A stretch of DNA of 64,000 nt from DAISJI01 sp964559835 (GTDB lineage Bacteria > Acidobacteriota > Terriglobia > Terriglobales > Acidobacteriaceae). Every line of letters starts with the position of its first letter. The first letter of the stretch is position 1. The stretch is taken from contig CAZLJE010000008.1 of the NCBI GenBank assembly GCA_964559835.1, positions 1-64,000 of the forward strand, in the 5' to 3' direction. The position numbers and the translations under genes were made by a program. The notes under the pieces were generated by a model. It was not told where the DNA came from, did not search any database, and saw only the letters and a program-made list of their open reading frames with translations. This document shows, one piece after another, positions 55,269 to 63,645 of this stretch.

Positions 55269-55314
55269 ACGCCTGTCCTCGTGCCGTATCCCTGAACAGC
55301 TCCGAGGTGATGAT

Positions 55315-55872
55315 ATGAGCGACACGCGACCCGCCACGGTGGCGCGACTGGCCGGCTTCTTCTACCTGCTGACGTTCGTGACGGGCTTCTACGCGCTGGC
55401 TTCCCCTCGGGGCAGGGTAGTCGCCGACATCGCCTCCTCCGCCTGCTATGTGATCGTAACACTGCTGTTCTACAGGATATTTAAGCCGGTGAATGCTGCC
55501 GTGTCACTGCTGGCGGCCGTCGTAAGCCTGATCGGCTGTAGCGTCTCGATCTTGAACCGGCTTGGCGTCACTTCGTCTCCGGTCAGTCCGCTCGCAATCT
55601 TCGGCGGCTACTGCCTGCTGATCGGGTTTCTGATCGTCAGGTCCACGTTCCTGCCCAGGTTCATCGGTGTGCTGATGGCGATCGGTGGCGTCGGTTGGCT
55701 GACCTTCGCCTCCGCTGCGTTGGCGCGCCGCCTCTCGCCATACAATTTCGCCCCCGGCATCATTGGCGAAGGGGTACTCACGCTATGGCCCCTGATCGCG
55801 GGAGTGAACGAAGCCCGCTGGCAACAGACGCGCGCCGCAAGTCATTGCGAGCTGGCCGCTGATGAACGCTGA
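55315..55872 (+). CDS. DUF4386 domain-containing membrane protein
   Basis: A 185-residue membrane protein with six hydrophobic segments. It starts ATVARLAGFFYLLTFVTGFY, a clear DUF4386 opening (RxAGxxYL), and has the family's central motif FRIFKPVNAAVSL (here LFYRIFKPVNAAVSLLAAVV). DUF4386 proteins are of unknown function and common in Acidobacteriota, usually singly. GAGGTGATGAT precedes the ATG at 55315. The hairpin repeat at 55219-55268 lies just upstream and may affect its expression. Confidence 0.8.
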   Translation: MSDTRPATVARLAGFFYLLTFVTGFYALASPRGRVVADIASSACYVIVTLLFYRIFKPVNAAVSLLAAVVSLIGCSVSILNRLGVTSSPVSPLAIFGGYCLLIGFLIVRSTFLPRFIGVLMAIGGVGWLTFASAALARRLSPYNFAPGIIGEGVLTLWPLIAGVNEARWQQTRAASHCELAADER

Positions 55873-56224
55873 TGCACATTGCTCAACAGCGGCAGACAAG
55901 CCGAGTCGCGGAGCGACGAGAGACATTAGCCCAGCACAAGCGAGTGCCGGGGGCACCGCGCAGTGCTGGGCGTTCTCCAAGACTTCCGAGCCCCGGAGGC
56001 GCGGCACGAGTTGCGCGAGGCCTGTCCTGAGCGAAGTCGAAAGAGCGTCAGCCCGAGCGCGCTGGCTCAGACGCCTTCGCCAAAAGCGTGCCGCCCTCGG
56101 GCTGGAGATTCTTTGCGTGCGGTAGACTCATCGAACTGTTAATAAGGTGGGTTCCGCGGCGCATCAATTTGCATCATCGCATCGATGTTCAGCTCCTGAA
56201 AATCGGCATCATCTTCCACCTTCT
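55873..56224. other. Intergenic stretch with a palindromic repeat
   Basis: About 350 bases. It holds one copy of a palindrome-like element at 56021-56043 (cctgtcctgagcgaagtcga, then aag). No gene is recognisable. Confidence 0.45.
56021..56043. repeat. Dispersed 24-base element, intergenic copy
   Basis: The text cctgtcctgagcgaagtcga plus aag matches the complement of 58728-58751 inside uvrC at about 19 of 24 positions. The element is partly palindromic around TCGA and CTGAGC. Confidence 0.6.
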
Positions 56225-56629
56225 TCAATGGTCCAGTATGACGCCCCGATGTGGTGCCAATCGCTGAAACAACTCTTGCGTGTACTTCAGGATGTCGAAT
56301 TGCAAAGCCGGGTTGATGCTTTTGACGAATTTCCAGTCATTAACATCGTCCGGTTTGCCTCCCGAGCTGATTCGTTGGTCAACATAGTCGTCAACTGACT
56401 GAGTACCGTATAGAAAATCTGTGACCCGTTTAGCAACGATTCGCGCTTGTCGTTCGGTAGGTATCACCACTGCGTACCGCACCACATTCGCGCCAAACGC
56501 CGATTCTGATCTGGCGAAACCGTGGCGCGATGTGTGGGCCACCCAAACTCTCTTGACGTCGCGCAAGTGTCTAACACTTTGTAAATCGTCTGCCCCATTC
56601 GCATTCGCCACGCATTTCCACAGCAACAT
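56225..56629 (-). CDS. Hypothetical protein (134 aa) in an AT-rich patch
   Basis: A 134-residue frame with coding-like composition (RYAVVIPTERQARIVAKRVT, DFLYGTQSVDDYVDQRISSG, VKSINPALQFDILKYTQELF). The DNA is clearly richer in A and T than its neighbours, which suggests foreign origin. There is no good ribosome-binding site and the ATG at 56629 is only a guess. I do not recognise the family. Confidence 0.45.
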   Translation of the reverse strand: MLLWKCVANANGADDLQSVRHLRDVKRVWVAHTSRHGFARSESAFGANVVRYAVVIPTERQARIVAKRVTDFLYGTQSVDDYVDQRISSGGKPDDVNDWKFVKSINPALQFDILKYTQELFQRLAPHRGVILDH

Positions 56630-57193
56630 AGCTTATAGCTATAGGGTATACAAATATGCGATTCTAATGGAAATATAGTTCTTGACGTTCGTTCCTATTC
56701 ACGCGACCATTATCCGTAACTTCGAATACTAAAGATGTCGCAACTCCCCCATGGCTGTCGCACCACTTCCATCGTTGTGTGTACTAGCCAGGCTTGCCTG
56801 GCGACACGTGCTGCCTTGCGCCTCTGGGATATTTGTGTTTTTCGGCGATTTGTGGGACGTCTGGGATAACAGGGGGAGGGGTATATCACCATCCTCAGCG
56901 TTCATCAGCGGCTCGCTTCCGGTTTTTCCGAGAGCCGGGAGCCGAGAGCCGGCAGCCGTATTAACTCATCGATACAATTTCCTGCAACAAATCACCCGAA
57001 GAACGTCCGGGTTACCTGTGCCTATTTTCATGATTCCAAAGGAGCGCACCAAAAACTAGCAGCTAATAACCATTGCTACTATACCGAACTGGTAATGGCA
57101 GAAATGCCACACCCCTGTCGCGCTCTGGCGCGAGTCCGCGCACATCCCTGGCTTGCCCGCAGCCCTCACACTGCCGGTGACAGGAGAGACGAC
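56630..57193. other. AT-rich intergenic stretch
   Basis: About 560 bases between the hypothetical gene and the monooxygenase gene. It starts with a strongly AT-rich segment (56630-56720) and later contains a short repeat, gagagccgggagccgagagc, at about 56930-56960. No convincing gene. Confidence 0.45.
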
Positions 57194-57523
57194 ATGATCG
57201 ATCCCGCCAGCTTCGCACTGTGGGTCCGGCTGGAAGCCAAGCCGGGCAAAGAGAAGGATGTCGAGCACCTGCTTCGGCACGCCCGAGAGCTTGTCGACGA
57301 AGAGCCGGGAACGGCGATGTGGTTTGCGCTCCGGCTGGATCCCTCGACTTTCGCCATCTTCGATACCTTTCCGAACGAGGAGGAGCGGATCGATCATCTC
57401 GGCGGCAAGGTCGCGGCAGCACTGCAGGAGAACGTGGACCTGTTTACACACCCGCCGGTGATCGAACACGCCGACGTGATAGTGGCCAAGCTGCCGCCTG
57501 AATTGGCCGACAAGGCGGCCTAG
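57194..57523 (+). CDS. Antibiotic biosynthesis monooxygenase (ABM) domain protein
   Basis: A 109-residue single-domain protein with the ferredoxin-like ABM fold: SFALWVRLEAKPGKEKDVEH, TAMWFALRLDPSTFAIFDTF, NEEERIDHLGGKVAAALQEN. The pattern WxxxR-L-D and IFDTFP, with the final VIEHADVIVAKL, is typical of YgiN-type small quinol or polyketide monooxygenases. AGGAGA sits at the right distance from the ATG at 57194. It is convergent with uvrC and overlaps its 3' end by 4 bases. Confidence 0.83.
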   Translation: MIDPASFALWVRLEAKPGKEKDVEHLLRHARELVDEEPGTAMWFALRLDPSTFAIFDTFPNEEERIDHLGGKVAAALQENVDLFTHPPVIEHADVIVAKLPPELADKAA

Positions 57524-59703
57524 CGCTCTGCCTGCTGCGCCCGAAAGTGCTCGCGGATCGCCTCGGCCTGCGAGCGCGTGACCACGGCCGACAAAGCGGC
57601 TTCGTCGGCTTGGGAGACGGCGCGGACGCTGCCGAAGTGTTCCAGCAGTCGCCGGCGCGTGCTCTCGCCGATGCCGGGGATCTCCAGCAGTTCGGACGAA
57701 CGGTCGCGCATCTCGCGGCGCTTGCGGTGGAAGGTCACGGCGAAGCGGTGCGCCTCGTCGCGGATCATCTGGATGAGGTGCAGCACGGGGTTGTGGTGGT
57801 CGAGGACGACGGGATCGTCCTCCTGGCCGTGGATGTAGATGATCTCCTCGCGCTTGGCGATCGAAGCCAGCGGTTGCGCGGTGATCTCGAGCGACTCGAG
57901 CGCTTCGGCCGCGGCATGGAGCTGTCCGATGCCGCCGTCGATCAGGATCAAGCTGGGCATCTCTCTGGGCTCGCGGGAGACGGGTCGCGGGTCGCGGGTC
58001 GCGGGACGCGGGTCGCGGGGCGCGGAAAGAGTGATCAGTGCCGAGTGCTCAGTGCTCAGCGGTTGCGAGTCCGATTGCAGGGTGACCGGCGAGACGCCGG
58101 TGCTACCGTCCGCGACCCGCGAACCGCGCCCCGCGTCCAGCCCGAGCACACGCGAGTAGCGGCGGGTGATGACCTCGCGCATGGAGGCGAAGTCGTCGAC
58201 GCCCTCGACGGTGCGGATGATGAACTTGCGGTAGTCGGACTTCTTCATACGGCCGTCTTCCCAGACGACCATGCTGGCAACGGTCTCGGCGCCCTGGATG
58301 TGCGAGATGTCGAAGCACTCGATGCGGCGCGGCGGCTCGGGCAGGGTGAGCGCGTCCTGGACGGCCTCGGCGATGATACGTGCGTTGGGCTTCAGGGTGC
58401 GGAAGCGCTGGTCGAACGACTGCTTGGCGTTGTTGCCGGCGAGGTCCATGAGCGAGCGCTTTTCGCCACGCTGCGGGACATGGATGTTGACGGCGTGGTC
58501 GCACTGTTCGGAGAGAAGCTCGGCGAGGGACTCGCGCTCGTCGAAATCGACGGGGACGAGGATCTCGGCGGGAACGTACTGCTGGCCGATGTAGATCTGT
58601 TTGAGCAGCGCGGAGAAGAAGGCGCCGGGATCGAAAACCGGGGCGCGGGTCTCGGGGCGCGGGGCGAGCGATTGTGGCGTCCCTCCGGGACTCGGCGAAG
58701 TGGCGTGCGGATTCTCCCCGGGACTTACCCTTCGACTCCGCTCAGGGCAGGCTCGGGCTATGAACTGGCGTCCTTCGGACTCATCGCTCGGTTGTTGACG
58801 CTGAGCACTCGGTACTCGGTACTCAGTACTCAGTACTTCTTCCGGGATGTCTTCCCAGAAGAACTCGCGGCGGTCGAGGACGCGTCCGCCGCGGACGTGG
58901 AACAGGTTGACGGCGATCATGTGGTTCTCGTAGTGATAGCCGAAGACGTCGGTGTCGGAACCTTCGGCGGCGGCGATGCGCTGCTTCTGCTGCAACTGCT
59001 CGACGGTCGAGATCAGGTCGCGGTACTTTGCGGCGAGTTCGTACTGCTCGCGCTCGGCGGCGGCCTGCATGCGCTGGGTTAACGAGCGCGTGAGCTCCGT
59101 CTGCTTGCCTTCGAGGAAGAGGCGGACGTCGCGGACGGCTTCGGCGTACGTCTCGGGCGTGGTCAGGCCCTGGACGCACGGCCCCAGGCAGCGCCCGATG
59201 TAGAACTGCAGGCAGGCGCGCGGGTGATACCGGTTCAGGTCGATCTTGCAGCTCGGTATCAAAAAGTGACGGTGAATGAGGTCGGCGATCCGGTAGGCGA
59301 GCCCGGCAGGGAAGTAAGGCCCGTAGTAGACGCTGCCATCTTTCTTCAAGCGACGCGTGACGTACACGCGCGGGAAGCGCTCGCCCAGCGTGAGCTTCAC
59401 GTAGGGGTAAGTCTTGTCGTCGCGCAGCAGGATGTTGAAGCGCGGCTTCTTCTGCTTGATGAGGTTGTTTTCGAGGGCGAGCGCTTCTTTCTCGTTGTCG
59501 ACGACAATGTAGTCGACGTCGACCGCCTCGCGCATGAGGCTGCCAGTCTTCGCGTCTTCGGCTGCGCCCTCGACGAAGTAGTTGCGCACGCGGGCGCGCA
59601 GGCTCTTCGCCTTGCCGACGTAGATCACCTCGCCCTCGGCGTTCTTGTAGAGGTACACGCCGGGGCGGGTGGGGAGGGTGCGGATTTTGCGTTCTAAGTC
59701 CAT
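57520..59703 (-). CDS. uvrC: Excinuclease ABC subunit C, enlarged by two in-frame repeat-like inserts
   Basis: A 727-residue UvrC, about 115 residues longer than the E. coli protein. All domains are present: the GIY-YIG nuclease (TRPGVYLYKNAEGEVIYVGK), the UVR motif (AAAEREQYELAAKYRDLIST), the RNase H-like nuclease (IECFDISHIQGAETVASMVV; SLILIDGGIGQLHAAAEALE) and the C-terminal helix-hairpin-helix (LLEIPGIGESTRRRLLEHFG). Two inserts of low-complexity, repeat-like sequence break conserved spacing: one at about 58635-58845 (reads ARACPERSRRVSPGENPHAT) and one at about 57965-58140 (reads STGVSPVTLQSDSQPL, then PRDPRPATRDPRPVSREP). Both keep the frame. Flanking domains look intact, so the protein is probably active in nucleotide excision repair. 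Confidence 0.9.
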   Translation of the reverse strand: MDLERKIRTLPTRPGVYLYKNAEGEVIYVGKAKSLRARVRNYFVEGAAEDAKTGSLMREAVDVDYIVVDNEKEALALENNLIKQKKPRFNILLRDDKTYPYVKLTLGERFPRVYVTRRLKKDGSVYYGPYFPAGLAYRIADLIHRHFLIPSCKIDLNRYHPRACLQFYIGRCLGPCVQGLTTPETYAEAVRDVRLFLEGKQTELTRSLTQRMQAAAEREQYELAAKYRDLISTVEQLQQKQRIAAAEGSDTDVFGYHYENHMIAVNLFHVRGGRVLDRREFFWEDIPEEVLSTEYRVPSAQRQQPSDESEGRQFIARACPERSRRVSPGENPHATSPSPGGTPQSLAPRPETRAPVFDPGAFFSALLKQIYIGQQYVPAEILVPVDFDERESLAELLSEQCDHAVNIHVPQRGEKRSLMDLAGNNAKQSFDQRFRTLKPNARIIAEAVQDALTLPEPPRRIECFDISHIQGAETVASMVVWEDGRMKKSDYRKFIIRTVEGVDDFASMREVITRRYSRVLGLDAGRGSRVADGSTGVSPVTLQSDSQPLSTEHSALITLSAPRDPRPATRDPRPVSREPREMPSLILIDGGIGQLHAAAEALESLEITAQPLASIAKREEIIYIHGQEDDPVVLDHHNPVLHLIQMIRDEAHRFAVTFHRKRREMRDRSSELLEIPGIGESTRRRLLEHFGSVRAVSQADEAALSAVVTRSQAEAIREHFRAQQAER
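57965..58140. repeat. Repeat-derived insert B inside uvrC
   Basis: Contains the run gggtcgcgggtcgcgggtcg and continues through a gagtgctcagtgctcagcgg block to ggcgagacgccggtgctacc. In UvrC relatives the sequence goes straight from the active-site arm (SRVLGLD) to LILIDGG, so the 170-odd bases between are extra. The composition matches the intergenic repeats elsewhere in the window, not the uvrC coding sequence. Confidence 0.7.
58635..58845. repeat. Repeat-derived insert A inside uvrC
   Basis: Includes cccttcgactccgctcaggg (a copy of the 24-base element also at 56021-56043) and the tandem run actcggtactcggtactcag, then tactcagtact. The insert lies between FFWEDIPEE and FDPGAFFSALLKQIY, which are close together in other UvrC proteins. 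Confidence 0.7.
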
Positions 59704-60026
59704 TCAGAGATTCTGTCGCCCGCTGAAGCGGCTCAGACCAAATCGTGACGCTTACCCCCGGCTTACGCCGGGGGCTACGTTCTATCGCCGCCTTCGGCGG
59801 CTGCTGGAAGTAAAAATTCTACGCCGGAGGCCAGGATTGCCGGGGGAACGTAAGTTCCCGGTTTGGGTCGGCACTCTAACTGCCGCTTATTAGACGACTT
59901 AAGGGGCTCCGGGGACTCGGCCCCGATTGGCACAAGCCTTGCTGTTCCAAAGGCGGGACGCTTAAGCGCCCACAGGTTTTAAGGATGGGCAGACATTGCC
60001 CCCAGGACAGAAGGAGTTTCCCCCCT
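59704..60026. other. Intergenic region with strong hairpins
   Basis: About 320 bases between uvrC and the OmpA-family gene. Two notable hairpins: CCCCCGGC-TTAC-GCCGGGGG at 59755-59774 and GCCGCC-TTC-GGCGGC at 59787-59801. They look like a dispersed GC-rich hairpin element rather than terminators, because no T run follows. No gene is present. Confidence 0.55.
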
Positions 60027-60749
60027 ATGAACCGTATCTCTGCCGTCGCCCTGATGGTTGTAGGCACGCTCCCTTTCACCGTCGGTTGCGCGTCGAAGAA
60101 GTACGTCCGCAATCAGACGCAGCCGGTGGTCAACAAAGTCAACGAACTCGACGATCTTACGGCGAGGACCAGCACTGAGATCAAAGACACCGATAAGCGC
60201 GCGCAAGCGGGCATCCAGTCGGTGAACGCGAAGGCCGGTGAGGCCGACCAGAAGGCGCAGGCCGCCGGACAGTCGGCGAACCAGGCGCAGCAGCTGGCGA
60301 CCCAGATCTCCGGACGCGCTGACCAGCTCACCACCACGGTCGCGAACCTCGACAACTACAAGCCCGTCGCCGAGAGCGCCGTGCACTTCGGCTTCGACAA
60401 ATACAACCTGACGAAGAAGGCCAAAGAAGCGCTGGACCAGCTGGCCGGGCAGTTGCCGAACGCGAAGCACTATATCGTGGTCGTCGACGGGAACACGGAT
60501 TCGGTCGGCGATGCGACCTATAACTATCAGCTGAGCAAGCGCCGCGCGGATGCGGTGATCAGCTACCTGGAGTCGAAGAGCCAGATTCCGGCCTACAAGA
60601 TCTACGTGATCGGCATGGGCAAGGACAAGCCGGCTGAGGACAACAAGACGGCGAAGGGCCGCGCGGAGAACCGCCGCGTCGATGTCCGCCTGATGACGAA
60701 CATCAACGACGAGACCGCGTCGGCGAACCCGCCGCAAAGCCAGCAGTAG
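60027..60749 (+). CDS. OmpA-family (Pal-like) lipoprotein with coiled-coil N-terminus
   Basis: A 240-residue lipoprotein. The lipobox is FTVGC (Cys about residue 21). A heptad-rich helical stretch (about 40-110, AGEADQKAQAAGQSANQAQQ) resembles the Lpp/YiaD linker. The OmpA-type peptidoglycan-binding domain spans about 115-225: SAVHFGFDKYNLTKKAKEAL, YNYQLSKRRADAVISYLESK and GRAENRRVDVRLM. It should link the outer membrane to peptidoglycan. AGAAGGAG precedes the ATG at 60027. It is followed by the hairpin repeat at 60758-60786 and the terminator at 60842-60883. Confidence 0.88.
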   Translation: MNRISAVALMVVGTLPFTVGCASKKYVRNQTQPVVNKVNELDDLTARTSTEIKDTDKRAQAGIQSVNAKAGEADQKAQAAGQSANQAQQLATQISGRADQLTTTVANLDNYKPVAESAVHFGFDKYNLTKKAKEALDQLAGQLPNAKHYIVVVDGNTDSVGDATYNYQLSKRRADAVISYLESKSQIPAYKIYVIGMGKDKPAEDNKTAKGRAENRRVDVRLMTNINDETASANPPQSQQ

Positions 60750-60757
60750 TTGCGGGT

Positions 60758-60786
60758 CCCACGCTAGCAAAGGCGGCTAGGGTGGG
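60758..60786. repeat. Dispersed hairpin repeat, second copy
   Basis: CCCACGCTAGC, 7-base loop, GCTAGGGTGGG: the same arms as at 55219-55247, with one mismatch in the stem. It lies just after the OmpA-family gene. Confidence 0.6.
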
Positions 60787-60841
60787 CCACCCAAATTTTG
60801 ACAAGTTTTTACGACCTTCCCCTCCCCCGGGAAGTACGCAA

Positions 60842-60883
60842 GCGGGCTGACCACGGACACCGGTCAGCCCGCGTTTTTCTTTT
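60842..60883 (+). terminator. Rho-independent terminator before the ArsA-Gvp operon
   Basis: An 11-bp perfect stem GCGGGCTGACC / GGTCAGCCCGC with a 9-base loop, followed by GTTTTTCTTTT. It ends transcription of the OmpA-family gene and isolates the ATPase operon, which begins 19 bases later. Confidence 0.9.
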
Positions 60884-60901
60884 GTCCGGTACACTCTTCG
60901 C

Positions 60902-62854
60902 GTGCCGTCGCTCGAATTCTTTATTGGCAAAGGCGGAGTAGGGAAGACGACCATCTCGTCCGCGTATGCCGTGAGCCTGGCGGCCGAGCGCGCGCGACGC
61001 GTGCTGTTGCTCTCCACCGATCCCGCACATTCGTTGTTTGATGTGTTCGCGCTGCGGTCTTCGAAGGAGCGGCAGCGGGTTAAGGTGGCGGCAAGAAAAT
61101 GGCTCGACGTGTGGCAGCTCGATGCGGGCAGGGAATTCGAACAATTCCTGGGCAAGTATCGGGACGCCGTGTTGGACGTGATCGCGTCGGGGACGATCTT
61201 CTCGCGCGAGGAAGTCGCGCCGTTGCTGGATACGACGGTCCCAGGGATGGCGGAAGTGTCGGCGCTGCTGGTATTGGCCGACCTGCTGGATTCGCAGGAG
61301 TACGACTGCATCGTGGTGGACACGGCGCCGCTCGGGCACACGTTGCGGCTGTTCGAGCTGCCGGAGGCGTTCCTGAAAATGCTCCGGTTTTTGCAGATCG
61401 CCGCCAGCCGCGACCAAGTGCTGGCGCAGCGCTTCGCGCATACGAAGGTCGCCGCGCCGAAGTTTCTCGCCGATTGGGAGAAGCGGGCGGACGCGATCCG
61501 TGCTGCGCTGGCGGGACCGGAGAACCGGCTGGTGCTGGTCACGACCGCCGAAGAATTTGCGTTGAACGAATCGGTGCGGGCGAAGGAGGCACTGGCGAAA
61601 TCTTCACCGCCGTTGCGCGTCGATGAAATTGTGCTCAATCGCGCAGTGCTCGAAGCCGAGAACTGCCCACGGTGCGCTCGCACGCAGAAGAGAACAGAGT
61701 CAGCCCTCAGGTTTCTAAAGCGGCATTTCGGCGGGGTGCGCGTGCACGTGGCGGAGGACATGGGCGCGCCTATTTTCGGCACACAACAATTGCTGGCGCT
61801 CGGTACACATATATTCACGGGCAAGAGGTTGCGGATGACAGTTGTCATGCCGCCTGGCCCGACCGTCAAAATGGAAAGGACGGCATGGCCGGTATTAGAA
61901 ACGCCGCTGTCGATGACGATCGGCAAGGGAGGCGTGGGGAAGACGACGGTATCCGCCGCGCTGTCGTATGTCGCGCGCCAGCACGATCGCGGTACGCCGC
62001 TGACGATCTGCTCGACGGACCCCGCGCCATCGCTGGATGACGTCTTTCGCCAGCCAGTGGGCGATCGCGCCGCTCCTGTCCTGCGTGATCCCGGATTCTG
62101 CGCGATGGAGATCGATGCCGCCGCGGAGTTCCGCCGCTGGACGTCGAAGGTCAAGGACAAATTGGCCGGCGCGTTCGGTGGCACGTCGGGCAGCGTGCAT
62201 GTCGATCTCAGCTTTGAGCGCGAGGTCATCACCGCGCTGCTCGACATGGTGCCGCCGGGCATGGATGAACTCGCGGCGACATTCAGGATCGTCGACCTAA
62301 TCCAACAAAAAGATCAGCGCAGAGAACGCAAAGGGGCGGAGGGCGCACAGAAAGTCGTGATCGATATGGCGCCGACCGGTCACGCCCTGGAGCTGTTGCG
62401 CATGCCCGAACGGATCCAGCTTTGGACGCGGCTTTTGCTGCGTGCGCTGGCGCCGCACCGAGGACTGGCGATGGCGCAGGAAGCGGGCGTGGAGATTGCG
62501 AAAATCGGACAGCAGGTGCGCGAGCTGGCGAAGACGCTGCACGATGGGCGTCGCTGCCGCGTGTACGTCGTGATGCTGCCGGAAACGCTGCCGGACCGCG
62601 AGACGAGACGGCTTATCAAGGACCTGGAAACGTTGGCAGTCGCACTGGGACCGGTGTTCGTGAATCGGGTGCTGATGAGCGGGAAAGAGCGGTGTCCGCG
62701 TTGTGAGCAAGCGGCAAGGTTCCAGTTGCAGACGCTGGCGCGACTCCGGCGCGAGGATTTCGGTACACTGTTGGCCGTTCCCGAGTACTCGACGCAGGTC
62801 GCGGGAGCGGCGGCGCTGAAGAAGTTCACGCGAGAGTTATGGCGAATCGTGTAA
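60902..62854 (+). CDS. Tandem ArsA/Get3-like ATPase (two fused domains, each with a CxxC motif)
   Basis: A 650-residue protein made of two homologous ArsA/GET3/TRC40 ATPases. Half 1: P-loop IGKGGVGKTT (residues 8-17), STDPAHSLFDVF, DTAPLGHTLRLFELP, CPRC at 255-258. Half 2: IGKGGVGKTT (340-349), STDPAPSLDDVF, IDMAPTGHALELLRMP, CPRC at 598-601. All Walker and switch motifs are intact in both halves. Bacterial arsenite ArsA pumps lack such CxxC pairs. In Get3 the CxxC pair coordinates a zinc ion that bridges the dimer. GTG start at 60902, 19 bases after a terminator. The downstream GvpL/F gene overlaps it by 16 bases. I infer a Get3-like targeting ATPase for the gas-vesicle proteins; arsenical transport is unlikely without an ArsB gene. 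Confidence 0.88.
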   Translation: MPSLEFFIGKGGVGKTTISSAYAVSLAAERARRVLLLSTDPAHSLFDVFALRSSKERQRVKVAARKWLDVWQLDAGREFEQFLGKYRDAVLDVIASGTIFSREEVAPLLDTTVPGMAEVSALLVLADLLDSQEYDCIVVDTAPLGHTLRLFELPEAFLKMLRFLQIAASRDQVLAQRFAHTKVAAPKFLADWEKRADAIRAALAGPENRLVLVTTAEEFALNESVRAKEALAKSSPPLRVDEIVLNRAVLEAENCPRCARTQKRTESALRFLKRHFGGVRVHVAEDMGAPIFGTQQLLALGTHIFTGKRLRMTVVMPPGPTVKMERTAWPVLETPLSMTIGKGGVGKTTVSAALSYVARQHDRGTPLTICSTDPAPSLDDVFRQPVGDRAAPVLRDPGFCAMEIDAAAEFRRWTSKVKDKLAGAFGGTSGSVHVDLSFEREVITALLDMVPPGMDELAATFRIVDLIQQKDQRRERKGAEGAQKVVIDMAPTGHALELLRMPERIQLWTRLLLRALAPHRGLAMAQEAGVEIAKIGQQVRELAKTLHDGRRCRVYVVMLPETLPDRETRRLIKDLETLAVALGPVFVNRVLMSGKERCPRCEQAARFQLQTLARLRREDFGTLLAVPEYSTQVAGAAALKKFTRELWRIV

Positions 62855-63645
62855 AAGCGCGAGGTGACCAGAGCAGATCCGGCAGGCGAGACGCTCGCGT
62901 CACAAAATCCGGCAAGCTGCTGTACCTGTACGGCATCACCGAGCAGGCGGCACCGGTGCGTGTTGCGGAAGGTGTGGACGGCAAGTCTCCTGTCGAGGCG
63001 CTGTCGTGCGCAGGATTCGTGTGCTGGATCAGCCGCGTGGATGCGAAGGAGTACGGCGACGAGCTTCAGTCGCGGATGGAGAACCTTGATTGGCTGGCGG
63101 GCGCGAGCGTCCGGCATCAGAAGGTGGTGGGAGCGATCCACGAGCAGAGCACCATTCTTCCCGCTCGATTCGCCACGCTGTTCCTGTCGGAAGAAACACT
63201 CGGCGCCGATCTAAAGCGGCGCTCGGCCGAGTTGAAGAAAGATTTCAAGCGGCTTTCGGGGGCAGACGAATACGGAGTGAAGGTCTTCGGAGCGGCGCAA
63301 TCGGCCACGCAGGGCGAGACGCCGAAATCCGGGCGCGACTATCTCCAGCGCAAGTCCGAGATGCTGCGCGAACGGACTCCCGTGGGCACGACGCCGGAGT
63401 TGAAGAAATTCATCGCGAAGTTGCGCGACCTTGCATCTCAGGTCGCGGAGGGCGGAAGCGTGACCTCGGGCCAGCGCAACCTGGTGTGGCAGGGATCGTT
63501 CCTGCTGCCGCGCGCGAAGAGAAAGCAACTGGACTCGGCGCTGGCGGCGTTCCATCGGCAGCAGTCCGAACGGTACCGGGTCGAATGTACGGGGCCGTGG
63601 CCGCCGTATTCGTTCGTGGCATTGAAGGCGCAGGCGGCGGAATGA
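62839..63645 (+). CDS. Gas vesicle protein GvpL/GvpF family
   Basis: A 268-residue protein. A basic N-terminal tail of about 23 residues precedes the GvpL/F core. Family hallmarks are KLLYLYGITEQ, EQSTILPARFATLF, SGRDYLQRK and the C-terminal YRVECTGPWPPYSFV, all clear. GvpF/L proteins are minor vesicle components that bind GvpA and are needed for assembly. The ATG at 62839 overlaps the ATPase gene by 16 bases and its stop overlaps the next ATG (ATGA), showing tight coupling of all three genes. Confidence 0.88.
   Translation: MANRVKARGDQSRSGRRDARVTKSGKLLYLYGITEQAAPVRVAEGVDGKSPVEALSCAGFVCWISRVDAKEYGDELQSRMENLDWLAGASVRHQKVVGAIHEQSTILPARFATLFLSEETLGADLKRRSAELKKDFKRLSGADEYGVKVFGAAQSATQGETPKSGRDYLQRKSEMLRERTPVGTTPELKKFIAKLRDLASQVAEGGSVTSGQRNLVWQGSFLLPRAKRKQLDSALAAFHRQQSERYRVECTGPWPPYSFVALKAQAAE

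Noticed and set aside
57547..59082. 511-codon open frame antisense to uvrC
   Set aside because: uvrC has unmistakable domains on the other strand. The antisense frame has no family similarity and is an effect of high GC content and codon usage.
60902..62854. Arsenite-pump ATPase ArsA as annotation
   Set aside because: No arsB, arsD or arsR genes are adjacent. The CPRC pairs and operon partners point to a Get3-like role instead.
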